64,000 nucleotides of DNA from Kineococcus mangrovi (GTDB lineage Bacteria; Actinomycetota; Actinomycetes; Actinomycetales; Kineococcaceae): NCBI RefSeq assembly GCF_041320705.1, contig NZ_JBGGTQ010000003.1, forward strand, positions 248,001-312,000, given 5' to 3'. Each line of letters opens with the position of its first letter. Position 1 is the stretch's first letter. Positions 1-7,855 of the stretch are shown here, piece by piece. The notes under the pieces were generated by a model. It ran no database searches. It had not been told where the DNA came from and saw only the letters and a program-made list of their open reading frames with translations. The translations under genes were made by a program, and so were the position numbers.

Positions 1-1339
1 GCAGGAAGCCGCCCGACGCTGGGACGGCCTGCGGGTGACGACGCTGCCGGCGGGTACCGGGCTCGACGACGGGTACGCGGTCGCCGACCAGGTGCTGGAG
101 ACGGGGGCGACGGCCGTCGTGGCGTTCAACGACCTCGTGGCTTTCGGCGTCCTGGCCCGGCTCAACGAGACCGGGGTCGCGGTGCCCGTCGACCTGTCCG
201 TGGCGGGGTTCGACGGCATCGAGCTGGCGCGCTTCGCGACGCCGCCGCTGACCACCGCCAGCGTCGACCAGGCCGACCTCGGCCGGCGGGCGATGCGGCG
301 GCTGCTGGACCTGGTGGCCGGTCGCGAGGACGTCGTCTACAGCGTCGACGTCCTCGTCCCGAGCCTGCTGGTGCGCGCCAGCACCGGCCCGGTGCCCCCG
401 GCCCGCCGCGAGATGCGGGCGGTCCCGTCCGGGGCTGCCGCGTCGGCCCCGGACGACCCGGCGCGCTGGGTCCTGGAGGGGTCCGGCGCGCACCTGCGGG
501 CCGCGGGCACGGTGCTGGCCCGGCTCGCCGACGGCTCGACGACGCCCAAGGTCCACAGCCCTCGGCCGTTCGTGCACCCCGTGCACTCCCTGGCCGGGGT
601 CCCGGTGAGCGCGGCCGGCTCGGTCGTCCACCGCCACCAGAACGGTCTCTCGCTCGCCCTGCCCGACGTGGACGGCACCAACCACTGGGGCGGTCGGACG
701 TACGTCGCCGACCGGGGGCCGGTGCTGCTCATGGACCACGGCCGGCAGGAGATCGCCGATCTGCGGCTCGGGGAGGACGCGACCCACCCCGGCGCGCGCC
801 TGGAGACGGACGTCCGGTGGATCGACCGGGACGGAGAGCTGCAGCTGCGCGAGGACCGGTCGCTGACCGCGCGGGTCCTGCCCGAGGAGCAGGCATGGCT
901 GCTGGACTGGCGCAGCCGGCTGGTGCCGCGGCGGGACCTGACGCTCACGAGCCCTGTGGCGCGGGGACGGGTCGGCGCCGGGTTCGGCGGGATCCACTGG
1001 CGGCTGGCCCACGCCGACGAGACCCTGCTGTTCACGGCGCAGGCCGAGGGGGAGGCGGCCGTCATGGGGTCCCGGACCCCGTGGCTGGCCTTCGCCCGTC
1101 GCCACGGCCGGTCGTGGTCCAGCGTGCTGCTCGCCCAGGACCCCGGCGGCCCGCTCGTCCCGTGGTTCGCCCGGGTGGTCGACTACGTCGGTGCCGGCCC
1201 CGCCCTCGCGTGGGACGCGCCGGTCGTCCTGCCTGCCGACGCGCCCTTCGACGTGACCCTGCTGACGGTCGTGGTGGACCGGTGCCTCACGCCCTCCTCC
1301 GCCGAGGACCTCCTCCGGCTGGCCCGCGGCTCGGCGTAG
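1..1339 (+). CDS. LacI-type sugar-binding regulator fused to a DUF6807 (PmoA-like) domain, 5' truncated
   Basis: The reading frame is open from the left edge, so the DNA-binding N-terminus lies outside the window. The first ~120 codons are the C-terminal half of a LacI/GalR periplasmic-binding-like effector domain; the stretch FNDLVAFGVL followed by DLSVAGFDG and PPLTT is the family signature. After a proline/alanine linker comes a ~280-residue domain with HPVHS, VHRHQNGLSLALPDVDG and NHWGG, characteristic of the DUF6807/PmoA-like family. That family is often found with sugar catabolic genes and its biochemistry is poorly defined. The fusion suggests a carbohydrate-responsive regulator with an extra ligand or enzymatic module (inference). 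It ends 6 bp from the convergent gene and is not part of the sulfur operon. The domain calls are good; the function is open. Confidence 0.8.
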   Translation, partial: QEAARRWDGLRVTTLPAGTGLDDGYAVADQVLETGATAVVAFNDLVAFGVLARLNETGVAVPVDLSVAGFDGIELARFATPPLTTASVDQADLGRRAMRRLLDLVAGREDVVYSVDVLVPSLLVRASTGPVPPARREMRAVPSGAAASAPDDPARWVLEGSGAHLRAAGTVLARLADGSTTPKVHSPRPFVHPVHSLAGVPVSAAGSVVHRHQNGLSLALPDVDGTNHWGGRTYVADRGPVLLMDHGRQEIADLRLGEDATHPGARLETDVRWIDRDGELQLREDRSLTARVLPEEQAWLLDWRSRLVPRRDLTLTSPVARGRVGAGFGGIHWRLAHADETLLFTAQAEGEAAVMGSRTPWLAFARRHGRSWSSVLLAQDPGGPLVPWFARVVDYVGAGPALAWDAPVVLPADAPFDVTLLTVVVDRCLTPSSAEDLLRLARGSA

Positions 1340-1345
1340 CGGGTC

Positions 1346-2518
1346 TCAGGTGTACAGCGTGAACCCCGGGTGGGTGCCGGTGAGGAAGTGGTTCCCCACC
1401 TCGCGCGCCTTGTACTGCACCGGGTCGTGCAGGGTGTGGGTGCGGACGTTGCGCCAGAACCGGTCGAACCCGTACTTGTTCGACGACGCGCGGGCTCCTG
1501 TCACCTCGTAGATCGTCGACGTCGCCTCGACGGCCAGGTCGGAGGACACGACCTTGAGCGCCGCGATCTCCTCGGCCACCTCCCCGCGCTCGGACCACGT
1601 CAGGTCGGCACCGCGCTCGTGGGCCTGGGACAGGGACTCCCCGACGCTGCGGCCCAGCGCCTCCGCCGCGCGCAGGCGCGCGACGAGCCGGCCGTACGTC
1701 GCCAGGACGTACGGGTCCTCGACGGCGTCCTGCACGTCCGACAGCAGCCACGGCCGCGAGGTGGTGCGGGTGTACTCGGCGGCGGTCTCCAGCGCCCCGC
1801 GGGTGACCCCGAGGTAGAAGTGCCCGAACGCGGCCTGGATGGCCGGGGTCACGAGGGACCCGAACGCGCCGCTCGTGGACGCCGAGCCCAGGACGGCGTC
1901 CGGGGCGATCCGCACGTCTTCGAACCGGACGGACCCCGACGCCGACAGGCGCTGGCCGAGGTTGTCCCAGTCACCGCCCTTGACGAAACCGGGGGTCTCG
2001 CGGGGGACGACCACGAGCAGGTCGCGCCCGTCGTCGGTCAGGCCGCCGACCACGGTGACGTCACCGACGCTCGCCCCGGTGGAGAAGTTCTTCGTGCCCG
2101 ACAGGATCCAGCCGCCGGTCACGTCCGGGTCCGGACGCAACTGCAGGTCCGGGTCGACGGGGTTCACGGAGTCGCCCCACAGCCACTGCTGCCCGGCCGT
2201 CGGGACCCCCCACCGCTGCCGGCCCGCGTCGTCGGCCACCCACACGAGGTTGTGGGCGTTGACGTAGTGGTAGGCCAGCAGCTGCGCGATGGACCCGTCG
2301 GTGCGGGCGACCTCCTTCACGACGTCCAGCGCGACCGACCACGGCAGCCCCGCGCCGCCGATCGACGTCGGCAGGAGGACGGCCGGCAGCCCGGCCTTGC
2401 GCAGCAGTTCGGCCTCGGTGAACGGTTCGGCGTTGGCGCGGTCGCGCTCGAGGGCGTCGAGGCCGAGGTGGTTCGCGACGTCGCGGGCGGCGTCGAGGAC
2501 CTGGTCGCGGGTGGTCAT
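1346..2518 (-). CDS. DszC/SfnB-type flavin-dependent monooxygenase (acyl-CoA dehydrogenase fold)
   Basis: This 390-residue protein has the acyl-CoA dehydrogenase fold: an N-terminal helical domain, a central beta domain (GGWILSGTKNFSTGASVGD, then an LLVVVPRETPG segment) and a C-terminal helical bundle ending with NVRTHTLHDPVQYK. That last motif is typical of the DszC / SfnB / sulfur-acquisition subgroup, which uses reduced FMN and O2 to oxidise sulfur or other heteroatoms rather than dehydrogenating acyl-CoAs. It is the last gene of the leftward operon and starts 40 bp after the DszA-type gene. The ATG at 2518 follows a GGAG-like site (CAGGAGACCCCGC). The likely role is the first oxidation of an organosulfur substrate supplied by the upstream transporter. 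A flavin reductase is not encoded in the window. The substrate is unknown. Confidence 0.85.
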   Translation of the reverse strand: MTTRDQVLDAARDVANHLGLDALERDRANAEPFTEAELLRKAGLPAVLLPTSIGGAGLPWSVALDVVKEVARTDGSIAQLLAYHYVNAHNLVWVADDAGRQRWGVPTAGQQWLWGDSVNPVDPDLQLRPDPDVTGGWILSGTKNFSTGASVGDVTVVGGLTDDGRDLLVVVPRETPGFVKGGDWDNLGQRLSASGSVRFEDVRIAPDAVLGSASTSGAFGSLVTPAIQAAFGHFYLGVTRGALETAAEYTRTTSRPWLLSDVQDAVEDPYVLATYGRLVARLRAAEALGRSVGESLSQAHERGADLTWSERGEVAEEIAALKVVSSDLAVEATSTIYEVTGARASSNKYGFDRFWRNVRTHTLHDPVQYKAREVGNHFLTGTHPGFTLYT

Positions 2519-2558
2519 GCGGGGTCTCCTGGGGTGTTCGGGCGGTTCTCGGGGTGGG

Positions 2559-3944
2559 TCAGCGGGCGTCGGCGGACGCGCGGAAGGCGGCCGCCGGGTG
2601 GTCGTCGCGGACGCGGACCTGCCCCTTGCCGTAGATCGTCTCGCGCAGGGTCTCGCCCTGGTACTCCGTCGGGTAGACGCCGCGGCGCTGCAGTTCGGGG
2701 ACGACGAGCTCGACGATGTCCTCGAAGGTGCCGGGGGTGATGGCGTAGGCGCAGTTGAACCCGTCGACGTCGCCGACGTCCATCCAGCGCTGCAGCTCGT
2801 CGGCCACGGTGGACGGCGACCCGACGACGACCGCCCCCATCCCGCCGATGCCGACCCAGTTCGCGATGTCGCGCGGGGTCCACTTCCGGTCGGGGTCGGC
2901 GGTGGAGAACGCCTCCACGGCGCTGCGGACGGCCTGCGTCTCGGCGTACTCCAGCGGCTCGTCCGGCGGGTAGCTCGAGAGGTCCAGCCCGCTCCAGCCG
3001 CCGTAGAGGTTCAGGGCGCCGTCGTAGCTGACGTACTGCGCGTACTCCTCGTACTTGGCCCGCGCCTCCTCGTCGGTGGGGGCGGTGATGATCGTGACGA
3101 GGGTGAACACCTTGACGCTGCGCGGGTCGCGGCCGGCCTGCTCGGCCTGCGCGCGCAACCGGTCGACCCAGGGGCGCATCACCTCCGGACGGGTGGCGGT
3201 GTTGAAGACCGCCTCGCCGTGGCGGGCGGCGAAGGCGATCCCGCGCGGGGAGGCCCCGGCCTGGAAGATCACCGGCGTGCGCTGGGGCGAGGGGGCCGTC
3301 AGGCCGATGCCTGGGACGTCGAAGAACCGCCCGTGGTGCTCGATCGGGTGCACCTTGGCGGGGTCGGTGAACACCCCGGCCTCGGCGTCGCGGACGACGG
3401 CGTCGTCCTCCCAGGACCCCTCCCACAGCTTGTAGACGACCTCCAGGAACTCCTCGCCGAGCTCGTAGCGCTCGTCGTGGGAGATCTGGGTCGACAGGCC
3501 CAGGTTCTTCGCCGCCGACTCCAGGTAGCTCGTCACCACGTTCCAGCCGACGCGGCCGTTCGTGTAGTGGTCCAGCGTCGCCATCGTGCGGGCGAAGGAG
3601 TAGGGCTGCTCGTACGTCAGCGACACCGTCACCCCGAACCCGAGGTGCTCGGTCACCGCGCCCATCGCCGACACGGCGAGCAGCGGGTCACCCACGGGGA
3701 CCTGGGTCGACTCGCGCAGCGCCGTCTCCGGGCCACCCCGGTAGACGTCGTAGATCCCGAGGACGTCGGCGATGAACAGCGAGTCGAACTTGCCGCGTTC
3801 GAGCAGCTTCGCCAGCTCGGTCCAGTAGCGGAGGTCGTCGAAGCGGTGCGACTGGTCGTCGGGGTGGCGCCACAGGCCGGGGGACTGGTGCCCGACGCAC
3901 GTCATGTCGAAGGCGTTGAGGTGCACCCTGCGGTCTTGCGTCAC
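2559..3944 (-). CDS. NtaA/SnaA/DszA-family FMNH2-dependent monooxygenase (LLM class)
   Basis: I use the GTG at 3944 (461 aa), preceded by GGAGAG, because the family begins with the short strand HLNAFDMTCVGHQSPGLW directly after the start; the longer frame upstream overlaps the permease gene. Family marks include RYWTELAKLLERGKFDSLFIADVLG near the N-terminus, the VSLTYEQPYSFARTMATLDHYTNGRVGWNVVTS block, PVIFQAGASPRGIAFAARHGEAVF and a C-terminal region ending GVYPTEY. Members are two-component monooxygenases needing FMNH2 from a partner reductase; they cleave C-S or C-N bonds (dibenzothiophene sulfone, nitrilotriacetate, pristinamycin IIB). Paired with a DszC-type gene behind a SAM riboswitch, a desulfurisation role is the best reading (inference). 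Confidence 0.85.
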   Translation of the reverse strand: MTQDRRVHLNAFDMTCVGHQSPGLWRHPDDQSHRFDDLRYWTELAKLLERGKFDSLFIADVLGIYDVYRGGPETALRESTQVPVGDPLLAVSAMGAVTEHLGFGVTVSLTYEQPYSFARTMATLDHYTNGRVGWNVVTSYLESAAKNLGLSTQISHDERYELGEEFLEVVYKLWEGSWEDDAVVRDAEAGVFTDPAKVHPIEHHGRFFDVPGIGLTAPSPQRTPVIFQAGASPRGIAFAARHGEAVFNTATRPEVMRPWVDRLRAQAEQAGRDPRSVKVFTLVTIITAPTDEEARAKYEEYAQYVSYDGALNLYGGWSGLDLSSYPPDEPLEYAETQAVRSAVEAFSTADPDRKWTPRDIANWVGIGGMGAVVVGSPSTVADELQRWMDVGDVDGFNCAYAITPGTFEDIVELVVPELQRRGVYPTEYQGETLRETIYGKGQVRVRDDHPAAAFRASADAR

Positions 3945-3967
3945 GGAACTCTCCGTCTCGGTGGGGA

Positions 3968-4798
3968 TCACTTGACGGCCCCGGCGGACAACCCGCCGAC
4001 GAGCCACTTCTGGGCGACGACGGCGAGCACGTACATCGGGACGATCCCGACGAGCGAGGCCGCCGCCTGCTGGCCGAACTGCACGGTGCGGTCGCCCTGG
4101 AACAACGACAGACCGACCGGGAGGGTCTGGCTGTCGGTGCTCTGCGAGAACGACACGGCGAACAGGAACTCGTTGTACGACAGGAACAGGCAGATGAGCA
4201 GCGCGGCCACCAGGCCCGGGGCCAGCAGCGGCAGCACGATGCGGACCAGCCCGCCGGTGGTGGACAGCCCGTCGACCCAGCCGGCCTCCTCGACCTCGAC
4301 CGGGACGCGCCGCACGAAACCGTCGAGCAGCCAGACCGCGACCGGCACGTTGGCCAGGCCGTTGACCAGGATCAACCCGGTCGCGGTGTTCGTGAGGTCG
4401 GCCTGCTTGAGCAGGTAGTACAAGGGCAGCACGGCGACGATGGGCGGTGCGCAGTAGCTGGCGAGCAGCACCGCCTGCAGCCGTTCCCCGCGCGCCCCGG
4501 CGCGGGCCGTCACGTACGCGGCGGGCACCGCCACGAGGGACGTGAGCAGGGTCGCGCCGATCGCGACGACCCACGAGTTCGCGAGCATCGTCGACAGGGG
4601 GACCGTGGAGAACGCCGCGGGGAAGTTCGACCAGACGAGCCGGCTGGGCAACCAGCCGCCGTTGGCGATGTCGTCGACGCTGCGCAGCGACAGCGAGACG
4701 AGGAACAGCAGGGGCAGCAGCGCGACCAGCGCGACGACGGCCAGGACGACGCGGACCCCGCTGCGGCGCAGGGTCGCCGCCGGGCTCGCGGCGCTCAC
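3968..4798 (-). CDS. ABC transporter permease, CUT1 type (MalG-like)
   Basis: A 276-residue inner-membrane permease with about six hydrophobic segments. The first follows a short cytoplasmic tail (VVLAVVALVALLPLLFLVS), and the EAA loop reads EVEEAGWVDGLSTTGGLVRIVLPLLAPG, the coupling-helix signature of MalG-like sugar permeases. I chose the GTG at 4798, which overlaps the stop of the upstream permease in a GTGA arrangement, giving the usual family length. It would pair with the MalF-like partner and the lipoprotein binding protein. No ATP-binding subunit is encoded nearby, so an ATPase elsewhere (MsiK-like sharing is common in actinobacteria) must energise it. The linkage to desulfurising oxygenases suggests the cargo is an organosulfur compound, perhaps a sulfo- or thio-sugar (inference). 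Confidence 0.88.
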   Translation of the reverse strand: MSAASPAATLRRSGVRVVLAVVALVALLPLLFLVSLSLRSVDDIANGGWLPSRLVWSNFPAAFSTVPLSTMLANSWVVAIGATLLTSLVAVPAAYVTARAGARGERLQAVLLASYCAPPIVAVLPLYYLLKQADLTNTATGLILVNGLANVPVAVWLLDGFVRRVPVEVEEAGWVDGLSTTGGLVRIVLPLLAPGLVAALLICLFLSYNEFLFAVSFSQSTDSQTLPVGLSLFQGDRTVQFGQQAAASLVGIVPMYVLAVVAQKWLVGGLSAGAVK

Positions 4799-5760
4799 CG
4801 GTCGGCCCTCACGGCGCGCGCCCGCAGCAGCGTGACGACGGTGGTCAGGACACCCACGACGAGGCCGAAGACGAGGGTCTCGGCCGCGGCCGTGCCGATC
4901 TCGTAGCTGCCGCGCAGGCCCGTCCGGAAGATCTCGAAGCTGGAGACGATGGTGGCCACCCCCGGCCCGCCCTGCGTCACGACCGTCACCAGGTCGAACA
5001 CCTTCAGGCCGATGACGAGTTCGAGCAGCAGGACCGAGAACACGTTCGGGGCGATGACCGGCCAGACGACGTTCGTGAACGACCGGAACGGGCCCGCGCC
5101 GTCGAGGGCGGCCGCCTCGCGCAGTTCTTCGGGGACCCCGAGCAGCGCCGCGAACACGAGCAGCGTCACCAGCGGGGTCCACTGCCAGACGTGCATGACG
5201 ACGAGCGCGCCGAACGCGCCGACGCTGTCGCCGAGGGGGTTCGCGCCGGGGAACCCCAGAGCGGAGAACAACCCGCCGAAGGCGCCGCCGACGGGGGCCA
5301 GCATGAGTTTCCACGCCACCCCGACCATGACCGGCGGGGTGACGAGCGGCAGCAGCAGGATCGTCCCGACGACGCCGAACCGCGTCCCGCGCGCGTGCAG
5401 CAGCAGGGCCAACGCCGCTCCGAGCACCGTCGCCGCCAGCGCGGCGACGACGGCGAACACGACCGAACGCAGGAGGGAGCCGGCGAAGGCGAGGGACTCC
5501 CAGGCGTCGACGAAGTTGTCCGTCCCGGTGAAGCGCTGCAGCGGCCGGGCCAGCGACGACTTCGTCACCGCGAGCGCGACGACGAACAGCGTGGGGTAGA
5601 CGAGCATGAGGGCGAGCCCGGCCAGGCTGGGCGCCGCCAGCCAGGCCGGGACGTGCCCGGGGCGGTGGCGGCCGGGGACCGCGCGGCGGGTGCCGTCGGC
5701 GCGCGACCCCCGCCGCGGCCGCGGCAGCCCCGCACGGGTCCGTTCGTCGAGCTGCGTCAT
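4795..5760 (-). CDS. ABC transporter permease, CUT1 type (MalF-like)
   Basis: A 321-residue membrane protein with an arginine-rich cytoplasmic N-terminus of ~40 residues. Six transmembrane segments follow, starting at WLAAPSLAGLALMLVYPTLF, and a EAA loop (PEELREAAALDGAGPFRSF) near residue 210 has the EAA---G spacing of CUT1 permeases. The ATG at 5760 overlaps the stop of the binding-protein gene (ATGA), and its own stop overlaps the next start, so the three transport genes are translationally coupled. It forms the membrane channel with the MalG-like partner. The family normally moves oligosaccharides, glycerol-phosphate derivatives or sulfoquinovose-type sugars; the exact cargo cannot be read from sequence. 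Confidence 0.88.
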   Translation of the reverse strand: MTQLDERTRAGLPRPRRGSRADGTRRAVPGRHRPGHVPAWLAAPSLAGLALMLVYPTLFVVALAVTKSSLARPLQRFTGTDNFVDAWESLAFAGSLLRSVVFAVVAALAATVLGAALALLLHARGTRFGVVGTILLLPLVTPPVMVGVAWKLMLAPVGGAFGGLFSALGFPGANPLGDSVGAFGALVVMHVWQWTPLVTLLVFAALLGVPEELREAAALDGAGPFRSFTNVVWPVIAPNVFSVLLLELVIGLKVFDLVTVVTQGGPGVATIVSSFEIFRTGLRGSYEIGTAAAETLVFGLVVGVLTTVVTLLRARAVRADR

Positions 5761-7136
5761 CCGAGCGTCTTCTCCCAGCTCTGCGCGGCCTCGTCGAGCG
5801 CGGCCTGCGGCGGGGTCTTCCCCTGGATCGCCAGCGCCAGCTGGTCGACGAGGTCCTGCAGCGCCTTGGGCGCCCCCTGCTGGCTCGGCCACGCCAGCGG
5901 CGTGCCGTCCAGGCCCTCGCGGATGACGTCGGTCGCCTTGCCGGCGGCCTGCGCGTAGGAGTCCGCGTCCAGCACGGACGTGCGGGCCGGGTCGATGCCG
6001 GACCCGGCGGTCGAGGCGAGCAGGAGGTTGTTCTCCCTGCTCGTCGCCCACTGCACGAACGCCGCGGCCGCGTCCTGCTGCTTCGACGCGCTGGAGACGC
6101 CGAGGCCGAAGCCGGCGTCCAGAGCCGTCCGCGGCGTCGTGTTCCTCCCCCCGACCGGCAGCGTCACGACGCCCCACTTGTCGACGATCTTGGAGCTCGA
6201 CGGGTCCTGCGCCTTCAGGCCGAGGTCGGTCCAGGTGTCGAGCATGGCGCCCTGGCCCGACAGGAAGGCCGAGTTGGCCTGGTCGAAGCCCGTCTGCAGC
6301 GGCGTCGGCAGCGCCGAGGGGGACACGTCGATGAGGTGCTGCAGCGCCGCGAGACCCTCCTCGCCCGCGAAGGCCGGCCTGCCGTCGCCGTCCACCAGCG
6401 TCCCGCCGTACCCGGCGAGGCGGTTGATGAAGGAGCAACCCAGGATCATCGGGACCTGCTGGCCCTCGACGATGGCGCCGTAGACCGTCCCGCCGGAGTC
6501 CTTGGTGATCTTCTCGGCGGCCGCGTCGTACTCGTCCCACGTCGTCGGCGGCTCGACGCCGTACGTCTGGAAGACCTCGGCGTTGTAGTAGAGGACGTGC
6601 GTGTCACCGTCGAAGGGCAGGCCGTAGCGCTTGCCGTCGATGAGCGTGTAGGGGTCGTAGATCGACGGCAGGAAGTCGTCGGTGGCGATCTCGCCGTTGG
6701 CGCCGATCCACTCGGTGAGGTCGACGAGGGCGTCGGCCTCCACGAGCTCGCCGAGGCCGAAGTAGAAGTAGTCGAAGACGTCGAACTCGCCGTCCCCGCC
6801 CTGCACGTCGAGGATCTGCTTGCTCGTCAGCTGGTCGTAGGGGATCGCGGTGACCTGGAGCTCGCCGCCGAACTCGTCGGCGAACTTCTTGCCCAGCAGC
6901 TCGGTGAAGGCCAGCACGTGCGGCTGGTTGACCATCAGCTTGAGCGTCGTACCCGTGAGGTCGACGGCCTTCTGCGCGGCCAGGCCCGACGCCGCGGAGC
7001 CCTCGCCGCAGGCGGCGAGGCCACCGGTGGCGGCCAGGGCGCCGACGCCGAGGGCGCCCGACAGGACGCGACGGCGGCTGGCGAGGAGGCGGGCGGTGCT
7101 GGGCTGGGGCAGGTGGGTGCGACGGGGCGCGGACAT
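5757..7136 (-). CDS. Extracellular solute-binding lipoprotein, family 1 (CUT1 transporter)
   Basis: A 459-residue export substrate. The N-terminus has a twin-arginine-like patch (SRRRVLSG), a hydrophobic stretch and a lipobox ending LAAC (Cys about residue 48), so it should be anchored to the outer face of the membrane. The mature part has family-1 binding-protein marks: KLMVNQPHVLAFTELLGKKF, then YGLPFDGDTHVLYYNAEVFQ, PPTTWDEY and a C-terminal AAAFVQWATS segment. The ATG at 7136 gives a plausible signal peptide and has CCGGAG upstream. It is the first full-length gene of the leftward operon, behind a leader with a SAM riboswitch and a short leader peptide, so sulfur status should set its expression. 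The ligand is unknown. Confidence 0.9.
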   Translation of the reverse strand: MSAPRRTHLPQPSTARLLASRRRVLSGALGVGALAATGGLAACGEGSAASGLAAQKAVDLTGTTLKLMVNQPHVLAFTELLGKKFADEFGGELQVTAIPYDQLTSKQILDVQGGDGEFDVFDYFYFGLGELVEADALVDLTEWIGANGEIATDDFLPSIYDPYTLIDGKRYGLPFDGDTHVLYYNAEVFQTYGVEPPTTWDEYDAAAEKITKDSGGTVYGAIVEGQQVPMILGCSFINRLAGYGGTLVDGDGRPAFAGEEGLAALQHLIDVSPSALPTPLQTGFDQANSAFLSGQGAMLDTWTDLGLKAQDPSSSKIVDKWGVVTLPVGGRNTTPRTALDAGFGLGVSSASKQQDAAAAFVQWATSRENNLLLASTAGSGIDPARTSVLDADSYAQAAGKATDVIREGLDGTPLAWPSQQGAPKALQDLVDQLALAIQGKTPPQAALDEAAQSWEKTLG

Positions 7137-7255
7137 GGCTGTGCTCCGGGAGTAGGCGGACGGGACGTCCGTCGGGGGGTGCGCGCGGACGGCGCGCTCG
7201 TGCGGGACGGGGTGTGACGTGGGGTGAGGACCCCGGGGGAGGTGGCGGCGGCCGG

Positions 7256-7369
7256 TCAGGCCGCGGGCGACGTCCTCCGGCACGTCGAGGAGCCCGGGCG
7301 ACAGGCCATGGAGGCTGTGCGCGCGAGGTCGACGTGGTAGCGCCGGGTGAGCTGGGTGCAGCTGTCCAC
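7256..7369 (-). CDS. Short leader peptide (LTRRxHVDL...C type) in the leader of the sulfur operon
   Basis: A 37-codon reading frame starting at GTG 7369 with an ideal GGAGG site seven bases upstream (7377-7381). The peptide contains LTRRYHVDLARTASMACR and a second cysteine at residue 30. Actinobacterial leader peptides upstream of sulfur and cysteine genes share the pattern LTxRRHVDLxRxxSAxC; the family assignment is from memory of that pattern. Ribosome stalling at the Cys codons would be a way to sense cysteine. Its ribosome binding site uses the last two G of the riboswitch P1 strand, so SAM binding could also block its translation. It stops 119 nt before the binding-protein start. The leader role is inferred from position and motif. 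Confidence 0.72.
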   Translation of the reverse strand: MDSCTQLTRRYHVDLARTASMACRPGSSTCRRTSPAA

Positions 7370-7379
7370 TACGAGTCCT

Positions 7380-7464
7380 CCATCGCCCCTGGCGGGAGCA
7401 CCTGCCGCTCGCGCGGTGGTTGCTGTGGCGTCGTCGAGCCAGGTCTCTCGGCCACTCTGGATGG
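7380..7464 (-). promoter_or_regulatory. SAM riboswitch (S-box, SAM-I/SAM-IV superfamily), compact form
   Basis: Read on the minus strand, P1 is CCATC (7464-7460) pairing with GATGG (7384-7380). Then come CAGAGTGGCCGAGAGAC, a GTGGC/GCCAC P2 pairing, the conserved GCAACC, a P3 hairpin CCGC-GCGA-GCGG, and GGTGCTCCC before the closing strand. These are the conserved blocks of the S-box core in the right order and spacing (AGAG..GG, GAGGGAC, GCAACC, GGTGC, GATG). The arm after GGTGC is short (CCC-GCCA-GGG), unlike a full SAM-I P4. The 3' P1 strand runs directly into GGAGG, the ribosome binding site of the leader peptide, pointing to translational control. It lies upstream of transporter and desulfurising oxygenase genes. 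Confidence 0.8.
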
Positions 7465-7474
7465 TGTTGCAGCG

Positions 7475-7480
7475 AGCGTA
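7475..7480 (-). promoter_or_regulatory. Candidate -10 element of the sulfur operon
   Basis: TACGCT on the minus strand places a transcript start about seven bases downstream, near 7468, just ahead of the riboswitch P1 helix. No convincing -35 hexamer is seen at the usual spacing, so the call rests on position and the TANNNT match. Confidence 0.45.
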
Positions 7481-7855
7481 GCGGACGGCGGCGGCCGGTG
7501 GGGACGAGTCCGGCGGACGCGAGTGCGCAGGGTCCCCTCGGACGGGCTGTGCCACACTGAGGACGGCCGTGCGGTCCCTCACACCGGGCGCGCGGTCCGC
7601 CGTCGAGACCGTCGCCTGGTGCGTGGGTCCCGGGCAGCGCCGCGGTCTCGTGGAAGGACCTCGCAGGCGCCCCGGCCCGAGCCCCGGACGACGACCGTCG
7701 GTGGCTCCGGGGGGAGCACGCGCCGCGCGACCCCTCCGGTGCACCAGGACTTCCGTCGGGCGCGGGTCGACCCGCCCGGCGATTCCGACGAGGACGCCCG
7801 GGCGTCCGCGGGGACCAACCGGTGGAGCGGGCGCTGCGGGCCGTGCGGAGCACCC
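7481..7855. other. Intergenic region between the sulfur operon and rne
   Basis: The two transcription units diverge here. I see no recognisable gene, RNA or clear promoter for rne. A long open frame runs rightward through it in phase with rne, but its translation (for example GGGGGGRSGRGRRPP near its start) has no conserved look and it crosses the riboswitch region. CACACT near 7552 is the only weak -10-like hexamer toward rne. Confidence 0.4.

Noticed and set aside
1346-2518. Fatty-acid acyl-CoA dehydrogenase
   Set aside because: The C-terminal region and the pairing with a DszA/NtaA-type gene fit the sulfur monooxygenase subgroup better.
7214-7855. In-frame N-terminal extension of rne by ~214 codons
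   Set aside because: The translation looks like non-coding GC-rich DNA, it crosses the riboswitch and leader peptide on the other strand, and GTG 7856 has a good ribosome binding site.
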